From Lutibacter sp. A64 (GTDB taxonomy: Bacteria; Bacteroidota; Bacteroidia; Flavobacteriales; Flavobacteriaceae), in assembly GCF_022429565.1 (NCBI RefSeq), contig NZ_CP092487.1, positions 1,878,001-1,942,000 on the forward strand: a DNA stretch of 64,000 bases, read 5' to 3'. Positions 8,720 through 16,936 of the stretch are shown here, piece by piece. Position 1 is the stretch's first letter, and the number at the start of each line of letters is the position of its first letter. Both the position numbers and the translations under genes were made by a program. Below the pieces are notes generated by a model. That model was not told the DNA's origin. It made no database searches and was given only the letters and a program-made list of their open reading frames with translations.

Positions 8720-10489
8720 TTAAGACTGATGTCTAATTTTCTCATATAACTGTACCAGTGATTGTAATAATTCAACTGGATTTGTTAATATTTGATAATG
8801 ATTTTGCCCAAACATTTGAGGTAAATAATACTTTGCTTGTGCCTCAATTGCCAAAGCGTACGAATTTATATTGTGCTTATTTAATTCTCGTAATGCTTGT
8901 TTTACATCATTTACACCATATTTCCCTTCGTATTTATCATAATCGTTCGGTTTTCCATCCGAAATTAAAATCACCCATTTATTTTTGGTGTCTCGTTTGT
9001 CTAATAAAGCTCCAGAATGGCGTAACGCTGTACCAATTCTTGTATAACCACTCGGTTCTACTGCACCTACTTTAAACTTGGCTTTTTGCCAACTTTCATC
9101 AAAATCTTTAATTGTAATGTATGATGAATGATTTCTAGTTTTTGAATAAAAACAATCGATAGAAAAATCGATATTAAACTCTTCTAAAATCTCACCAAAC
9201 AAAATTGAAACCTGCTTTTCTACATCAATTACACGGTTTCCAGCAGCATAACCATCACTAGACAAACTAACATCTAACAATAATAAAATGGATAAATCTT
9301 TTTCTTTTTTCCGTTTAGAAGTGTATATATTTTCTGAAGGTGTATGTCCAGATTTCACATCAACAAACAAATCTGTAATTGCATCAATATCAAACTCTTC
9401 ACCTTGAGGTTGTCGACGTTGTTGCTTAAATTTATTATTTACAGTAGTCAACATTTTACGTAAACCTACCAATGTTGAACGATAGTCATTCAAGGTATTT
9501 TTGTAATAATTAACATCGGTTTTTAGCAATGTTTTTGGGTACACTTTACAAAATTCTGGTTTATACCTTCGTTTTGTATAATCCCATTCATCATATTTTA
9601 TATGGTAGCCTTTATTGTCTATTTCTGCACTTTCTGAAACCGTTGTATTTTCAATAAAATCTGCCTGATATACAGAATGCGCATTATCATCTACACGAAC
9701 CGTATATTTCATATTAATATCTTCTAAGGCATTTGAATGGTCGTTTAACTCATCTTCACCATCAAAATCTCTAAAATTCCCTCCAAATTCTTCGGCGGTT
9801 TCAACCTTTTCAAATTGATGTTGTAATACCGCTTCTTCTTGTTGTTTAAAATCAACTTGAACAGAAATTATTTCTTCAACAGCATTAGATTTTAAAATAG
9901 TTTTTGGCTTTTCTTCTTCAGCTTTCTTAACTTTTTCAGTAAAATTTTGTAATTTTTCTTCGGAAGACTCTTCCGGATTATTTCGCATCCATTTTCCGTA
10001 GATAAATGTAAAATCTTTTAGCTTTTCTTTTTTTTGTTTTTCAGAATAAAATTTAATAAAATTTTCGTAATATTTTTTTGAAATAGGAAATTGTTTAAAC
10101 AAAGATCCCAACACTATTTTCGAACTTTCTAATGCTTTTTGTTGAGATTCTATAAGTTCATGTTCTTGATTATCGTTCCAATTCAACTCTAAATTCTTTT
10201 GAACAGACAGGTATAAAACTCGAAATATATAAAATGAAATATTTTCTTCTATTGAAGGAAATTCAAGAAACCTAGCAGGAAGAAAAAAATTAGTGTTTTT
10301 ATAACCACCTTCTCTTTCAGCCTCATAAATTTCTATAGATTCACCAGTAATAGCACGTGCTAAAATTAGCAAACGGGGTTTCATGTCTGCTAAATTTACT
10401 GCACGCGAAATTGCTTGCTCCTTCTCTTTTTTCTTTCTTTTAAAGTAGTAAGCAAATTTGGTAAATATGTATTCATCTGGCTCGAACAT
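8720..10489 (-). CDS. norD: NorD, VWA-domain NO reductase activation protein
   Basis: NorD works with the AAA+ ATPase NorQ to activate cytochrome-c NO reductase, probably by inserting the non-haem iron of NorB. The C-terminal von Willebrand A domain is clear: the MIDAS motif DVSLS (420-424 counted from the longer start), a TRIG threonine and ISDGKPND. The middle is acidic and Glu/Lys-rich. An in-frame ATG lies 14 codons earlier (10531). I prefer 10489 because MFEPDEYIFTKFAYYF resembles the NorD N-terminus, while the extra residues look like translated leader. A 45-base gap holding an inverted repeat separates it from norQ. Confidence 0.88.
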   Translation of the reverse strand: MFEPDEYIFTKFAYYFKRKKKEKEQAISRAVNLADMKPRLLILARAITGESIEIYEAEREGGYKNTNFFLPARFLEFPSIEENISFYIFRVLYLSVQKNLELNWNDNQEHELIESQQKALESSKIVLGSLFKQFPISKKYYENFIKFYSEKQKKEKLKDFTFIYGKWMRNNPEESSEEKLQNFTEKVKKAEEEKPKTILKSNAVEEIISVQVDFKQQEEAVLQHQFEKVETAEEFGGNFRDFDGEDELNDHSNALEDINMKYTVRVDDNAHSVYQADFIENTTVSESAEIDNKGYHIKYDEWDYTKRRYKPEFCKVYPKTLLKTDVNYYKNTLNDYRSTLVGLRKMLTTVNNKFKQQRRQPQGEEFDIDAITDLFVDVKSGHTPSENIYTSKRKKEKDLSILLLLDVSLSSDGYAAGNRVIDVEKQVSILFGEILEEFNIDFSIDCFYSKTRNHSSYITIKDFDESWQKAKFKVGAVEPSGYTRIGTALRHSGALLDKRDTKNKWVILISDGKPNDYDKYEGKYGVNDVKQALRELNKHNINSYALAIEAQAKYYLPQMFGQNHYQILTNPVELLQSLVQLYEKIRHQS

Positions 10490-10547
10490 TATTAACTGGT
10501 ATTGAGATATTAGTATTGAGTATTTAGACACCTCTTAATTGAATAAA

Positions 10548-10568
10548 ATCTTGAAATAAGTTCAAGAT
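10548..10568. repeat. Inverted repeat in the norQ-norD gap
   Basis: ATCTTGAA-ATAAG-TTCAAGAT is a perfect 8-5-8 inverted repeat. It has no T-run, so it is more likely an mRNA hairpin or protein-binding site than a terminator. Confidence 0.5.
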
Positions 10569-10576
10569 AACGACAA

Positions 10577-11356
10577 TTAAATCATTAAATTACATAAATC
10601 TTTCAATGCTTCAACCACATCCAAATCATCGGTTAAAGGCTCTACAACAGCAACCTCAACGGATAAGCGTTTTGGCAAACCACTATGAATTAATTTTGCT
10701 GCATCTACCAACAAACGTGTTGAAACAGTTTCTGTTAAACCGAGTTCTGTTAAATTTCTAATTTTAGTAGCAATATTTACTAATTTTTTGGCAATACTAG
10801 TTTCAATTCCAGTTTCATTAACCAAAATTTCAGTTTCAATTTTAGCTTCTGGATAAGCAAATGAAGTTACTATAAAACGCTGACGTGTAGATGGTTTCAA
10901 CTCTTTAAATCCTTTTTGATAACCCGGATTAAAAGATGCTACCAACATAAAATCGTGATGCGCTTTTACGGTTTTTCCCAACTTATCAATAAACAATTCC
11001 CTCCTGTGATCAGTTAAAGAGTGAATGGCTACAATTACATCGGGTCTTGCTTCAGCTATTTCATCCAAATAAATAATGGCACCTTCTTTAATTGCTTTTG
11101 TTAAAGGACCATCCATCCAAACTGTTTCAGCTCCTTTAATAATGTATCTTCCAATTAAATCGGTTGAAGAAGTTTCTTCGTGACAGCTAATGGTTATCAA
11201 TTCTTTTTCTAATTGATGTGCCATAAACTCAATAAATCTAGATTTTCCCGTTCCTGTTGGGCCTTTCAATAAAAAAGGAATTTTATTTTTATATGCATGT
11301 TGAAATACTTCAACTTCTTTTCCAACTTGATGGTAATATGGGGTTTTACTACTCAT
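10577..11356 (-). CDS. norQ: NorQ, MoxR/CbbQ-type AAA+ ATPase
   Basis: A 259-residue cytoplasmic AAA+ protein of the CbbQ/NirQ/NorQ group. The Walker A motif GPTGTGKS is at 32-39, Walker B IIYLDE ends at Glu99, and a sensor-type MLVASFNPGYQKGFKELKPSTRQRF segment follows, all characteristic of NorQ. It acts with NorD in maturation of NorBC. The start overlaps the 3' end of the SCO gene by 8 bases, indicating one transcript and probable translational coupling. Confidence 0.93.
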   Translation of the reverse strand: MSSKTPYYHQVGKEVEVFQHAYKNKIPFLLKGPTGTGKSRFIEFMAHQLEKELITISCHEETSSTDLIGRYIIKGAETVWMDGPLTKAIKEGAIIYLDEIAEARPDVIVAIHSLTDHRRELFIDKLGKTVKAHHDFMLVASFNPGYQKGFKELKPSTRQRFIVTSFAYPEAKIETEILVNETGIETSIAKKLVNIATKIRNLTELGLTETVSTRLLVDAAKLIHSGLPKRLSVEVAVVEPLTDDLDVVEALKDLCNLMI

Positions 11357-12068
11357 TTTCTTCTGTTATTTCAATAATTTTTGCAATGGTTTCTTTGTTA
11401 TCCACACCCAAACCTTCTTGCTGATGTACTAATTCTCCTTCAGCATTAAATACACTAATGATGTTAGAATGTGAAAAATCGATTGGTGAGATTTGCTTGT
11501 ATTTTACAGCCAATACATTAGCAAATTCACGAACACCAGCAACAGAACCTTGTAAAAAAGTCCATTGTTCGTCATCCATAAAATTTTCAATAGCAAAAGC
11601 TTTCAATACTTCTGGCGTATCTGTTTCTGGATCAATACTTATTAAAACAAAGTCAATATCACCTAATAAATCCTTCGGAATTTCCTTTTCAATATTACGC
11701 ATATCGGCAACTAATCTAGGACAAGCAGCTTTACACGAAGTATAAATCATTACCATTACCAAGGTTTTTCCTTTTAAATCTTTTAATTGAATGGTTTTTC
11801 CTTCTTCTGTATTCCAAGTTGATGTTAAATTAAAAATAGATTCATCTGAAATTTCATCAGTTGCAATTATTTTTGAAGTTTGTTTAGAAATTGGTTGTAA
11901 ATCCATTTTACAAACGCTACAAGTTCCAGGTTCTGAATATGTTTTTTCACCTTCACATTTCATTGGACATTGATAGGTTACGTCTGCTGCTTTGTTGGAA
12001 GTATCTTTACAAGATACAAACCCAATTGCAACAACTAAAATTAGTGTTATGTATTTTAAATTTTTCAT
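11349..12068 (-). CDS. SCO family copper chaperone lipoprotein with heavy-metal-binding domain
   Basis: This 239-residue protein starts with a lipoprotein signal (FVSC, Cys20). Next is a small heavy-metal-binding domain at about 31-60 (YQCPM, a CSVCKMDLQP ending), and then a SCO1/SenC thioredoxin-fold domain. The copper-binding CKAAC pair (Cys112, Cys116) and the distal His200 (DFSHSN) are all present. SCO proteins deliver copper or reduce metal-site thiols in the periplasm. Located between nirV and norQ, it probably supplies the type 1/type 2 copper of NirK; that target is inferred. Confidence 0.9.
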   Translation of the reverse strand: MKNLKYITLILVVAIGFVSCKDTSNKAADVTYQCPMKCEGEKTYSEPGTCSVCKMDLQPISKQTSKIIATDEISDESIFNLTSTWNTEEGKTIQLKDLKGKTLVMVMIYTSCKAACPRLVADMRNIEKEIPKDLLGDIDFVLISIDPETDTPEVLKAFAIENFMDDEQWTFLQGSVAGVREFANVLAVKYKQISPIDFSHSNIISVFNAEGELVHQQEGLGVDNKETIAKIIEITEENE

Positions 12069-12070
12069 AT

Positions 12071-12835
12071 TTATTTATCTTTTACACACCTAAAACCTAA
12101 ATTTCGCATGGTGTATTTTGCTTTACTACTACCTCTAATTGCATAGCGCATAAAAGCAGCATAATTCATTAAATCTGTGGCGCCAATTGCTGCACTTCCA
12201 CAAAATAAATCACTGTCTTTATCTACATCTTTACGTGACTCACCTGTTATTAATACCGAATTAAAATCTGAAGTCCATTCCCAAACCAATCCGTGTAAAT
12301 CATAAACACCCCAATAATTTTTAAAGGTTGAACCAATTTCATTGTTAAATGTTTTTGGCTTTTCATACCAACTTAAAATAAACTCGTTATAAGTTTCTAA
12401 AGTTCTGGCATCAGCTAAATCTTCGTTTGCCATGGCTACAAATTCCCATTCATCAACTGTTGGCAATCGCTTTCCTTGGCATTCACAATAATCGTTTGCT
12501 GCAAACCAAGAAACATTAGTTATTGGTGCTTTTAACGCTTGATTATCTCCTAAAATAGTATCAGCTTTCCAAGCATATAAATAGTTACCATCTGCAAATA
12601 AACTTTTTACATTAGACCGTTGCCATTTAGGATATTTTTTTACAAACTGAAGATATTCTTCATTGGTAACGGGATATACATCCATTTGAAAATCACCAAT
12701 TGTTACTGTTAACGAGTCTCTTCCATATAAAGGAATATAAGTACCTCCTTTAATTAATACCATTTTAGATTGACAATTAACATGAATTGCAAAAAATAGA
12801 AATACACCAATTGTCAATCTTAAAATAGTATTCAT
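12071..12835 (-). CDS. nirV: NirV-like formylglycine-generating enzyme family protein
   Basis: This 254-residue exported protein (signal ending VNCQS) has the FGE/SUMF1 fold: PVTNEEYLQFV, ITNVSWFAANDYCECQGKRLP, EWEF, the VYDLHGLVWEWTSD core, and a final RGSSKAKYTMRNLGFRC. Homologues directly after nirK are known as NirV in several denitrifiers. NirV is a C-type lectin/SUMF1-like protein of unsettled function, possibly NirK maturation. Here it begins 12 bases after the nirK stop. The Cys residues at ECQG and FCGS may be relevant, but I cannot assert formylglycine-forming activity. Confidence 0.8.
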   Translation of the reverse strand: MNTILRLTIGVFLFFAIHVNCQSKMVLIKGGTYIPLYGRDSLTVTIGDFQMDVYPVTNEEYLQFVKKYPKWQRSNVKSLFADGNYLYAWKADTILGDNQALKAPITNVSWFAANDYCECQGKRLPTVDEWEFVAMANEDLADARTLETYNEFILSWYEKPKTFNNEIGSTFKNYWGVYDLHGLVWEWTSDFNSVLITGESRKDVDKDSDLFCGSAAIGATDLMNYAAFMRYAIRGSSKAKYTMRNLGFRCVKDK

Positions 12836-12847
12836 GAATCTAATAAT

Positions 12848-14305
12848 TTAGTTTGCATTTTTAACTTCAGTAACCATTGCTGGAGTTACTTCGGTTTTAT
12901 TATTTCCCCAAGAATTGTAAACGTATGTTAGCACATCAGCAACTTCATCATCGGTTAATGTTTGTTTGGTCATTATACTGTTGTATTTTACACCATTTAC
13001 AGTAATTTCGCCTGTTTTACCGTGTAATACAATATCAATAGCTCGATTTACATCAGCATTTAAATAATCTGAATTTGCTAACGGAGGAAAAGCATTTGGA
13101 ATTCCTTCTCCATTTCCTTGGTGACAGGCGAAACAAGTTTTTGTATAAATTTGTTTTCCTGATTCAATTTTTTCAGCTAAATTTTTATTTACTGCAACTT
13201 TAGGTTCTTCTGGTTCATCTGTTACAGGCATCGATTGAATATTACCACCTTCAGGCAAATAAATACCTTCTTGTTTTACACCCGAATATAATTTTTTATC
13301 TTCTTCACCAGAAACTTTTAACATTCCTAAAGCTCCTTTATTAAATGCACGGAAAATTGCGTGATCTACTAAAATAAATGTACCTGGAACATCAACTTTA
13401 AAATCTACAATTGCAGCGCCTCCAGCAGGAATAGATGTTGTTTGTACATTTTCATTAATTGTAGAGCCTCCTTCAATATGCACACTGTCAAAAATTTCTC
13501 CAATAACATGAAAAGATGAAGTTAAATTAGGGCCTCCATTTCCAACATATAAACGTACTGTTTCACCAACATTTGCAGTAATTGCATTGTCGCCTGTTAA
13601 AGCGCCCACAGAACCATTAAAAACAACATAATCAGCATCTTCATCAACAGCTTTTTGCATATCAAAGGCTTGCAAACCTCTTTCGCCTGTAGCTCCTTTG
13701 GTATAAAAATCACCTTGCATTATATAATATTCTTTATCAACTGGAGGTAAGCCTCCTTCTGGTTCTACTAAAATTAAACCATACATTCCGTTTGCAATAT
13801 GCATTCCTACAGGAGCAGTTGCACAATGGTACACATACAGTCCTGGGTTTAATGTTTTAAACGAAAATGTTTTTTCATGACCTGGAGCTACAAATGATGA
13901 TTCAGCTCCACCACCTGGACCAGTTACTGCGTGCAAATCAATATTATGCGGCAATTTATTATCTGGATGGTTAGAAAGTGTAAATTCTACCTCATCGCCA
14001 ACTCTTGTTCTAATAAAACTACCTGGCACAGTACCTCCAAAAGTCCAATAAATATATTTAACACCATCAGTCATAGTTCCTTCTTGTTCTAGAATCTCCA
14101 TATTAACAAGCAGTTTTTTTGCGGGCCTATCACCTACAGGAGTTGGAACATATGGAGGAGCAGTTAATTCTGCTTCCATAGTTCCTGAAACTTGAATATT
14201 TTTTGAATCTACAATCTTCTCTTTTTCTGAAGTTGAACAACTAGTTATTACTGTTAATATTAGTAACAAAAAACATCCACTTGCTAGTTTGTTTAATTTT
14301 TTCAT
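12848..14305 (-). CDS. nirK: Copper nitrite reductase NirK with fused C-terminal cytochrome c
   Basis: NirK reduces nitrite to NO outside the cytoplasm. The 485-residue protein is a lipoprotein (ITSC, Cys23). Type 1 copper ligands are His120, Cys161, His169 and Met174; type 2 ligands are His125, His160 and His315; catalytic Asp123 and His266 are intact. The CATAPVGMH spacing is that of the AniA-like class II group. After about residue 375 a class I cytochrome c domain follows (CFACH, Cys391/Cys394/His395, probable axial Met445), so electrons probably pass within the polypeptide. It lies 142 bases after norB, with a hairpin and T-run between them. Confidence 0.96.
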   Translation of the reverse strand: MKKLNKLASGCFLLLILTVITSCSTSEKEKIVDSKNIQVSGTMEAELTAPPYVPTPVGDRPAKKLLVNMEILEQEGTMTDGVKYIYWTFGGTVPGSFIRTRVGDEVEFTLSNHPDNKLPHNIDLHAVTGPGGGAESSFVAPGHEKTFSFKTLNPGLYVYHCATAPVGMHIANGMYGLILVEPEGGLPPVDKEYYIMQGDFYTKGATGERGLQAFDMQKAVDEDADYVVFNGSVGALTGDNAITANVGETVRLYVGNGGPNLTSSFHVIGEIFDSVHIEGGSTINENVQTTSIPAGGAAIVDFKVDVPGTFILVDHAIFRAFNKGALGMLKVSGEEDKKLYSGVKQEGIYLPEGGNIQSMPVTDEPEEPKVAVNKNLAEKIESGKQIYTKTCFACHQGNGEGIPNAFPPLANSDYLNADVNRAIDIVLHGKTGEITVNGVKYNSIMTKQTLTDDEVADVLTYVYNSWGNNKTEVTPAMVTEVKNAN

Positions 14306-14343
14306 TTGATTTTATATTAATAGTTTATACTTTTAAGATACAT

Positions 14344-14399
14344 AAAAAAACCAGAGTAATTGATATTAGATAAAAGTGTATAAAAACTAAACACTCTGG
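14344..14399 (-). terminator. Possible weak terminator/attenuator between norB and nirK
   Basis: On the minus strand CCAGAGT and ACTCTGG arms (7 bp) are 35 bases apart, and seven T follow directly. The long loop makes it weak; partial read-through from norB into nirK would be expected. Confidence 0.4.
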
Positions 14400-14447
14400 A
14401 AATCAATCTAAAAAACCACTATTTGTATTTTTTATGAGTTTATTTTT

Positions 14448-15785
14448 TTATTCCTTTATTTCTAAAGCTTCATCTGAAGGAGTTCCGTGTTTATAAAAAT
14501 CTACAATGTACAATACAATTCCTGTAGCAAACATACTTGCACATAAAATTAATATTACAAAATGAATACTAATTTCTTTTTGAACTTCCATAAAATCCAT
14601 TCCAAACTTTCTCTCTAAATAAACTTGAGCAACACCTGCAACACCAAAAGCTACGGTCATTCCTATCATTCCAATATTAGACAACCAAAAAGCCATTCTT
14701 CCTATTGCACTGTCGTATAATTTTCTACCAGTCATATTTGGTAAACTATAACTAATAATTGCTAAAACTATCATTGCGTATGCTCCCCAAAATGCTAAAT
14801 GTGCGTGCATTGCTGTTACCAACGTTCCGTGTGTGTATAAATTTGTTTGTGGCAACGTGTGAGCAAAACCTAACAAACCTGCACCTACAAAAGAAACGAT
14901 TGCAGCTCCTAAAGTCCAATATAAGGCTAGTTTATTTGGATGTTTTTTCTCGCCTTTTCTATACATATTAACAGCAAATAAAGCCATCGCTAAAAAAGCT
15001 AAAGGTTCTAATGCTGAGAAAATACCACCAACTAGTAGCCAAATTTTATTTACACCTATATAGTAATAGTGATGACCTGTACCTAAAACACCCGATAAGA
15101 ATGTTAAACCAACAATTACATATAACCATTTTTCAATAACCTCTCTATCTACACCTGTTAATTTAATTAGTAAGAATGATAAAATACCTCCCATAATTAA
15201 TTCCCAAACACCTTCTACCCATAAGTGAACAACCCACCAACGGAAAAAAGAATCTGTTACTTGGCTATCAAAAGGAAGCATTCCTGGTAAATACAATAAA
15301 GCTGCAAATAATAATCCCATTGAAAGTACCAATGCTGTTGTGGTTTGTTTTTTTCCTTTGAATAAAGTGATTAAAATTAATCCTAAAAATAAAAGTACGT
15401 TTATAACAACTAAATAATCTAGTGGTCTTGGAATTTCTAAAAATTTACGTCCTTCCCACATATTAAAGTGAAAACCTACTATTGAAATTACGCCAACAAC
15501 AGCTAGACTAATTAATTGAACATATGCCAATTTTACACTTACCAATTCGCGTTGTGCTTCTTCAGGAATTATATAATAAGCAGCTCCCATAAAACCAGAA
15601 AGTAACCAAACAACTAATAAATTTGTATGAACTGCTCTAGCTGTATTAAAAGGAATAAATTCATGTAAATTATCAAAGCCTATTCGGGCAAACCCCATAA
15701 TAAAACCATAGGTTATTTGTAAAACTAATAATAGCATTGAAAGTGCAAAGAACCAATAAGCTACTTTTTGTGATTTATATTTCAT
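14448..15785 (-). CDS. norB: Cytochrome c-dependent NO reductase large subunit NorB
   Basis: This 445-residue, about 12-helix membrane protein is the catalytic subunit of cNOR (2 NO to N2O). Haem ligands His53 (RAVHTN) and His327/His329 (AMHAHL), FeB ligands His187 and His238/His239 (GTGHHY), and the essential glutamates Glu191, Glu195 and Glu260 (LEPLAF) are all in place. It lacks the N-terminal extension of quinol-dependent qNOR, which agrees with norC directly upstream (17-base gap). The complete ligand set indicates a functional enzyme. Confidence 0.97.
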   Translation of the reverse strand: MKYKSQKVAYWFFALSMLLLVLQITYGFIMGFARIGFDNLHEFIPFNTARAVHTNLLVVWLLSGFMGAAYYIIPEEAQRELVSVKLAYVQLISLAVVGVISIVGFHFNMWEGRKFLEIPRPLDYLVVINVLLFLGLILITLFKGKKQTTTALVLSMGLLFAALLYLPGMLPFDSQVTDSFFRWWVVHLWVEGVWELIMGGILSFLLIKLTGVDREVIEKWLYVIVGLTFLSGVLGTGHHYYYIGVNKIWLLVGGIFSALEPLAFLAMALFAVNMYRKGEKKHPNKLALYWTLGAAIVSFVGAGLLGFAHTLPQTNLYTHGTLVTAMHAHLAFWGAYAMIVLAIISYSLPNMTGRKLYDSAIGRMAFWLSNIGMIGMTVAFGVAGVAQVYLERKFGMDFMEVQKEISIHFVILILCASMFATGIVLYIVDFYKHGTPSDEALEIKE

Positions 15786-15802
15786 TTTAAATTTATTTAA
15801 AG

Positions 15803-16291
15803 TTATTGATTAGTGTTTTCCATTCTTTCTTTAGCAATTGGCGATATTTTTCTATCTACACCTACTACTTTACCAAATCCATTTAAGTCAATTTCTCCAA
15901 TCCATTTAAAGAAAGCAACCACATCATTTGCCTCAGCCTCTGTCATACCATACGCTACCATTTTTCTTCCATTTGGTTGCCAAGGGCCTTTAGACATTAA
16001 AATACTTTTAATAACTTCTTCTCCATTATTATTATATTTTGCGTTTAATCTGTCTACAACTTTGGTTAATTCTGGAGCATAATAACCTCCTTCACCTAAT
16101 ATAGTATGACATCCCATACAATTATTAGTTTCCCAAATCTCTTTCCCTCTCACAACTTCTGCAGTAATGTTTTCATGATTTGTTTGATCTACGTCTTTTG
16201 AAAGAGAAAAAATAGTAAGTCCTATAAAAATAAGAAACGTTACTAATGTCCCTCCCAAAAAGAAAGCCCTTGCTTGTTTTTTCGATAACAT
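15803..16291 (-). CDS. norC: NO reductase cytochrome c subunit NorC
   Basis: This 162-residue protein has one N-terminal membrane anchor (about 10-31) and a periplasmic monohaem cytochrome c domain. The haem site is CMGCH (Cys58, Cys61, His62), followed by TILGEGGYYAPELT, a strong NorC signature; the axial Met is probably Met111 in GRKMVAYGMT. It receives electrons and passes them to NorB. It is the first gene after the palindrome-rich promoter region and probably heads the norCB-nirK transcript. Confidence 0.96.
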   Translation of the reverse strand: MLSKKQARAFFLGGTLVTFLIFIGLTIFSLSKDVDQTNHENITAEVVRGKEIWETNNCMGCHTILGEGGYYAPELTKVVDRLNAKYNNNGEEVIKSILMSKGPWQPNGRKMVAYGMTEAEANDVVAFFKWIGEIDLNGFGKVVGVDRKISPIAKERMENTNQ

Positions 16292-16359
16292 GTTTTTAAT
16301 AGTTTAATTGGTTAATCTTCAATTTAAATATAATAAGACCTTTTTATCTTTTATTAAAG

Positions 16360-16367
16360 CAAAAGTA
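16360..16367 (-). promoter_or_regulatory. -7 box of norC
   Basis: TACTTTTG on the minus strand matches TAnnTTTG, about 70 bases before the norC ATG. No -33 TTG is visible at the right spacing, as is common for activator-dependent promoters. Confidence 0.6.
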
Positions 16368-16383
16368 TATAAATTTTTATATA
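16366..16383. promoter_or_regulatory. Candidate Rrf2/NsrR operator upstream of norC
   Basis: TATATAAA-TT-TTTATATA is a palindrome with 8-base perfect arms. It overlaps the -7 box and lies directly downstream of the Rrf2 regulator gene. AT-rich dyads of this size suit Rrf2 family repressors. Binding is inferred. Confidence 0.5.
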
Positions 16384-16388
16384 TTTTA

Positions 16389-16402
16389 ATGATAAATATC
16401 AG
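16389..16402. promoter_or_regulatory. FNR/DNR-type activator site of norC
   Basis: ATGAT-AAAT-ATCAG has a perfect TGAT-N4-ATCA core. Its centre (16395.5) is about 41 bases upstream of the start site predicted from the -7 box, the class II activator position. Confidence 0.55.
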
Positions 16403-16404
16403 AT

Positions 16405-16878
16405 TTATTTATTTTCTGAAATTTTTATTTCTGGAGAGATATCTTTGATACTTAATTTTCTACCATTTGCCACAATTTCCTTAGAAAACTCCATAATAGT
16501 TTTATCTCTAAATTTCCCTAGAATACTGTTTTTAAATGGTTCTACAATAAAATGTACAGGGCAAGGATTACTTGAATCGCATTCAGATAGCCCTAAAAAG
16601 CATTCGTTTAACCTATTTAATCCATCAATATTTTCTATAATATCCAATACTGTTTTTTGTTGATTTTTTTTGGTTAAATAAAATCCACCGTGTGGTCCTT
16701 TGGTTGAAGATATAATTTTACCTTTTACCAATTGTTGAAATAATTTTGCAAGAAATGGACTTGGAACATCAATAGTTTCAGCAATAACACGAACACTTAT
16801 TTTTTTATTATCTTTTACATGTTCTGCCAAAAATAATGTTGACAGAATTGCATACTTACTTGCTCGTGATAACATCAT
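16405..16878 (-). CDS. Rrf2 family regulator, NsrR-like
   Basis: This 157-residue protein has an N-terminal winged helix (RASKYAILSTLFLAEH, PSPFLAKLFQQL, KGPHGGFYL) and three cysteines, Cys93, Cys100 and Cys106, in CFLGLSEC...NPC. That is the pattern of Fe-S cluster-ligating Rrf2 proteins such as NsrR and IscR. Location at the head of the NO reductase operon favours an NsrR-type NO sensor. It precedes norC by 113 bases that carry a palindrome and an FNR-type site. A second Met at codon 2 could be the true start. IscR-like Fe-S control is the main alternative. Confidence 0.85.
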   Translation of the reverse strand: MMLSRASKYAILSTLFLAEHVKDNKKISVRVIAETIDVPSPFLAKLFQQLVKGKIISSTKGPHGGFYLTKKNQQKTVLDIIENIDGLNRLNECFLGLSECDSSNPCPVHFIVEPFKNSILGKFRDKTIMEFSKEIVANGRKLSIKDISPEIKISENK

Positions 16879-16907
16879 ACTTTTTTAAATTTATAGCGTT
16901 GAAGCCA

Positions 16908-16915
16908 CAAAAATA
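16908..16915 (-). promoter_or_regulatory. Possible -7 box of the Rrf2 gene
   Basis: TATTTTTG on the minus strand, 30 bases before the start codon, matches TAnnTTTG. No well-spaced -33 element is seen. Confidence 0.35.
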
Positions 16916-16936
16916 ATAAAAAAAGACTGACAAGTA

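Noticed and set aside
14361-14374. TTGAT-like half-site upstream of nirK read as an FNR box
   Set aside because: Only the left half (TGAT) fits; the right half reads GATA rather than ATCA.
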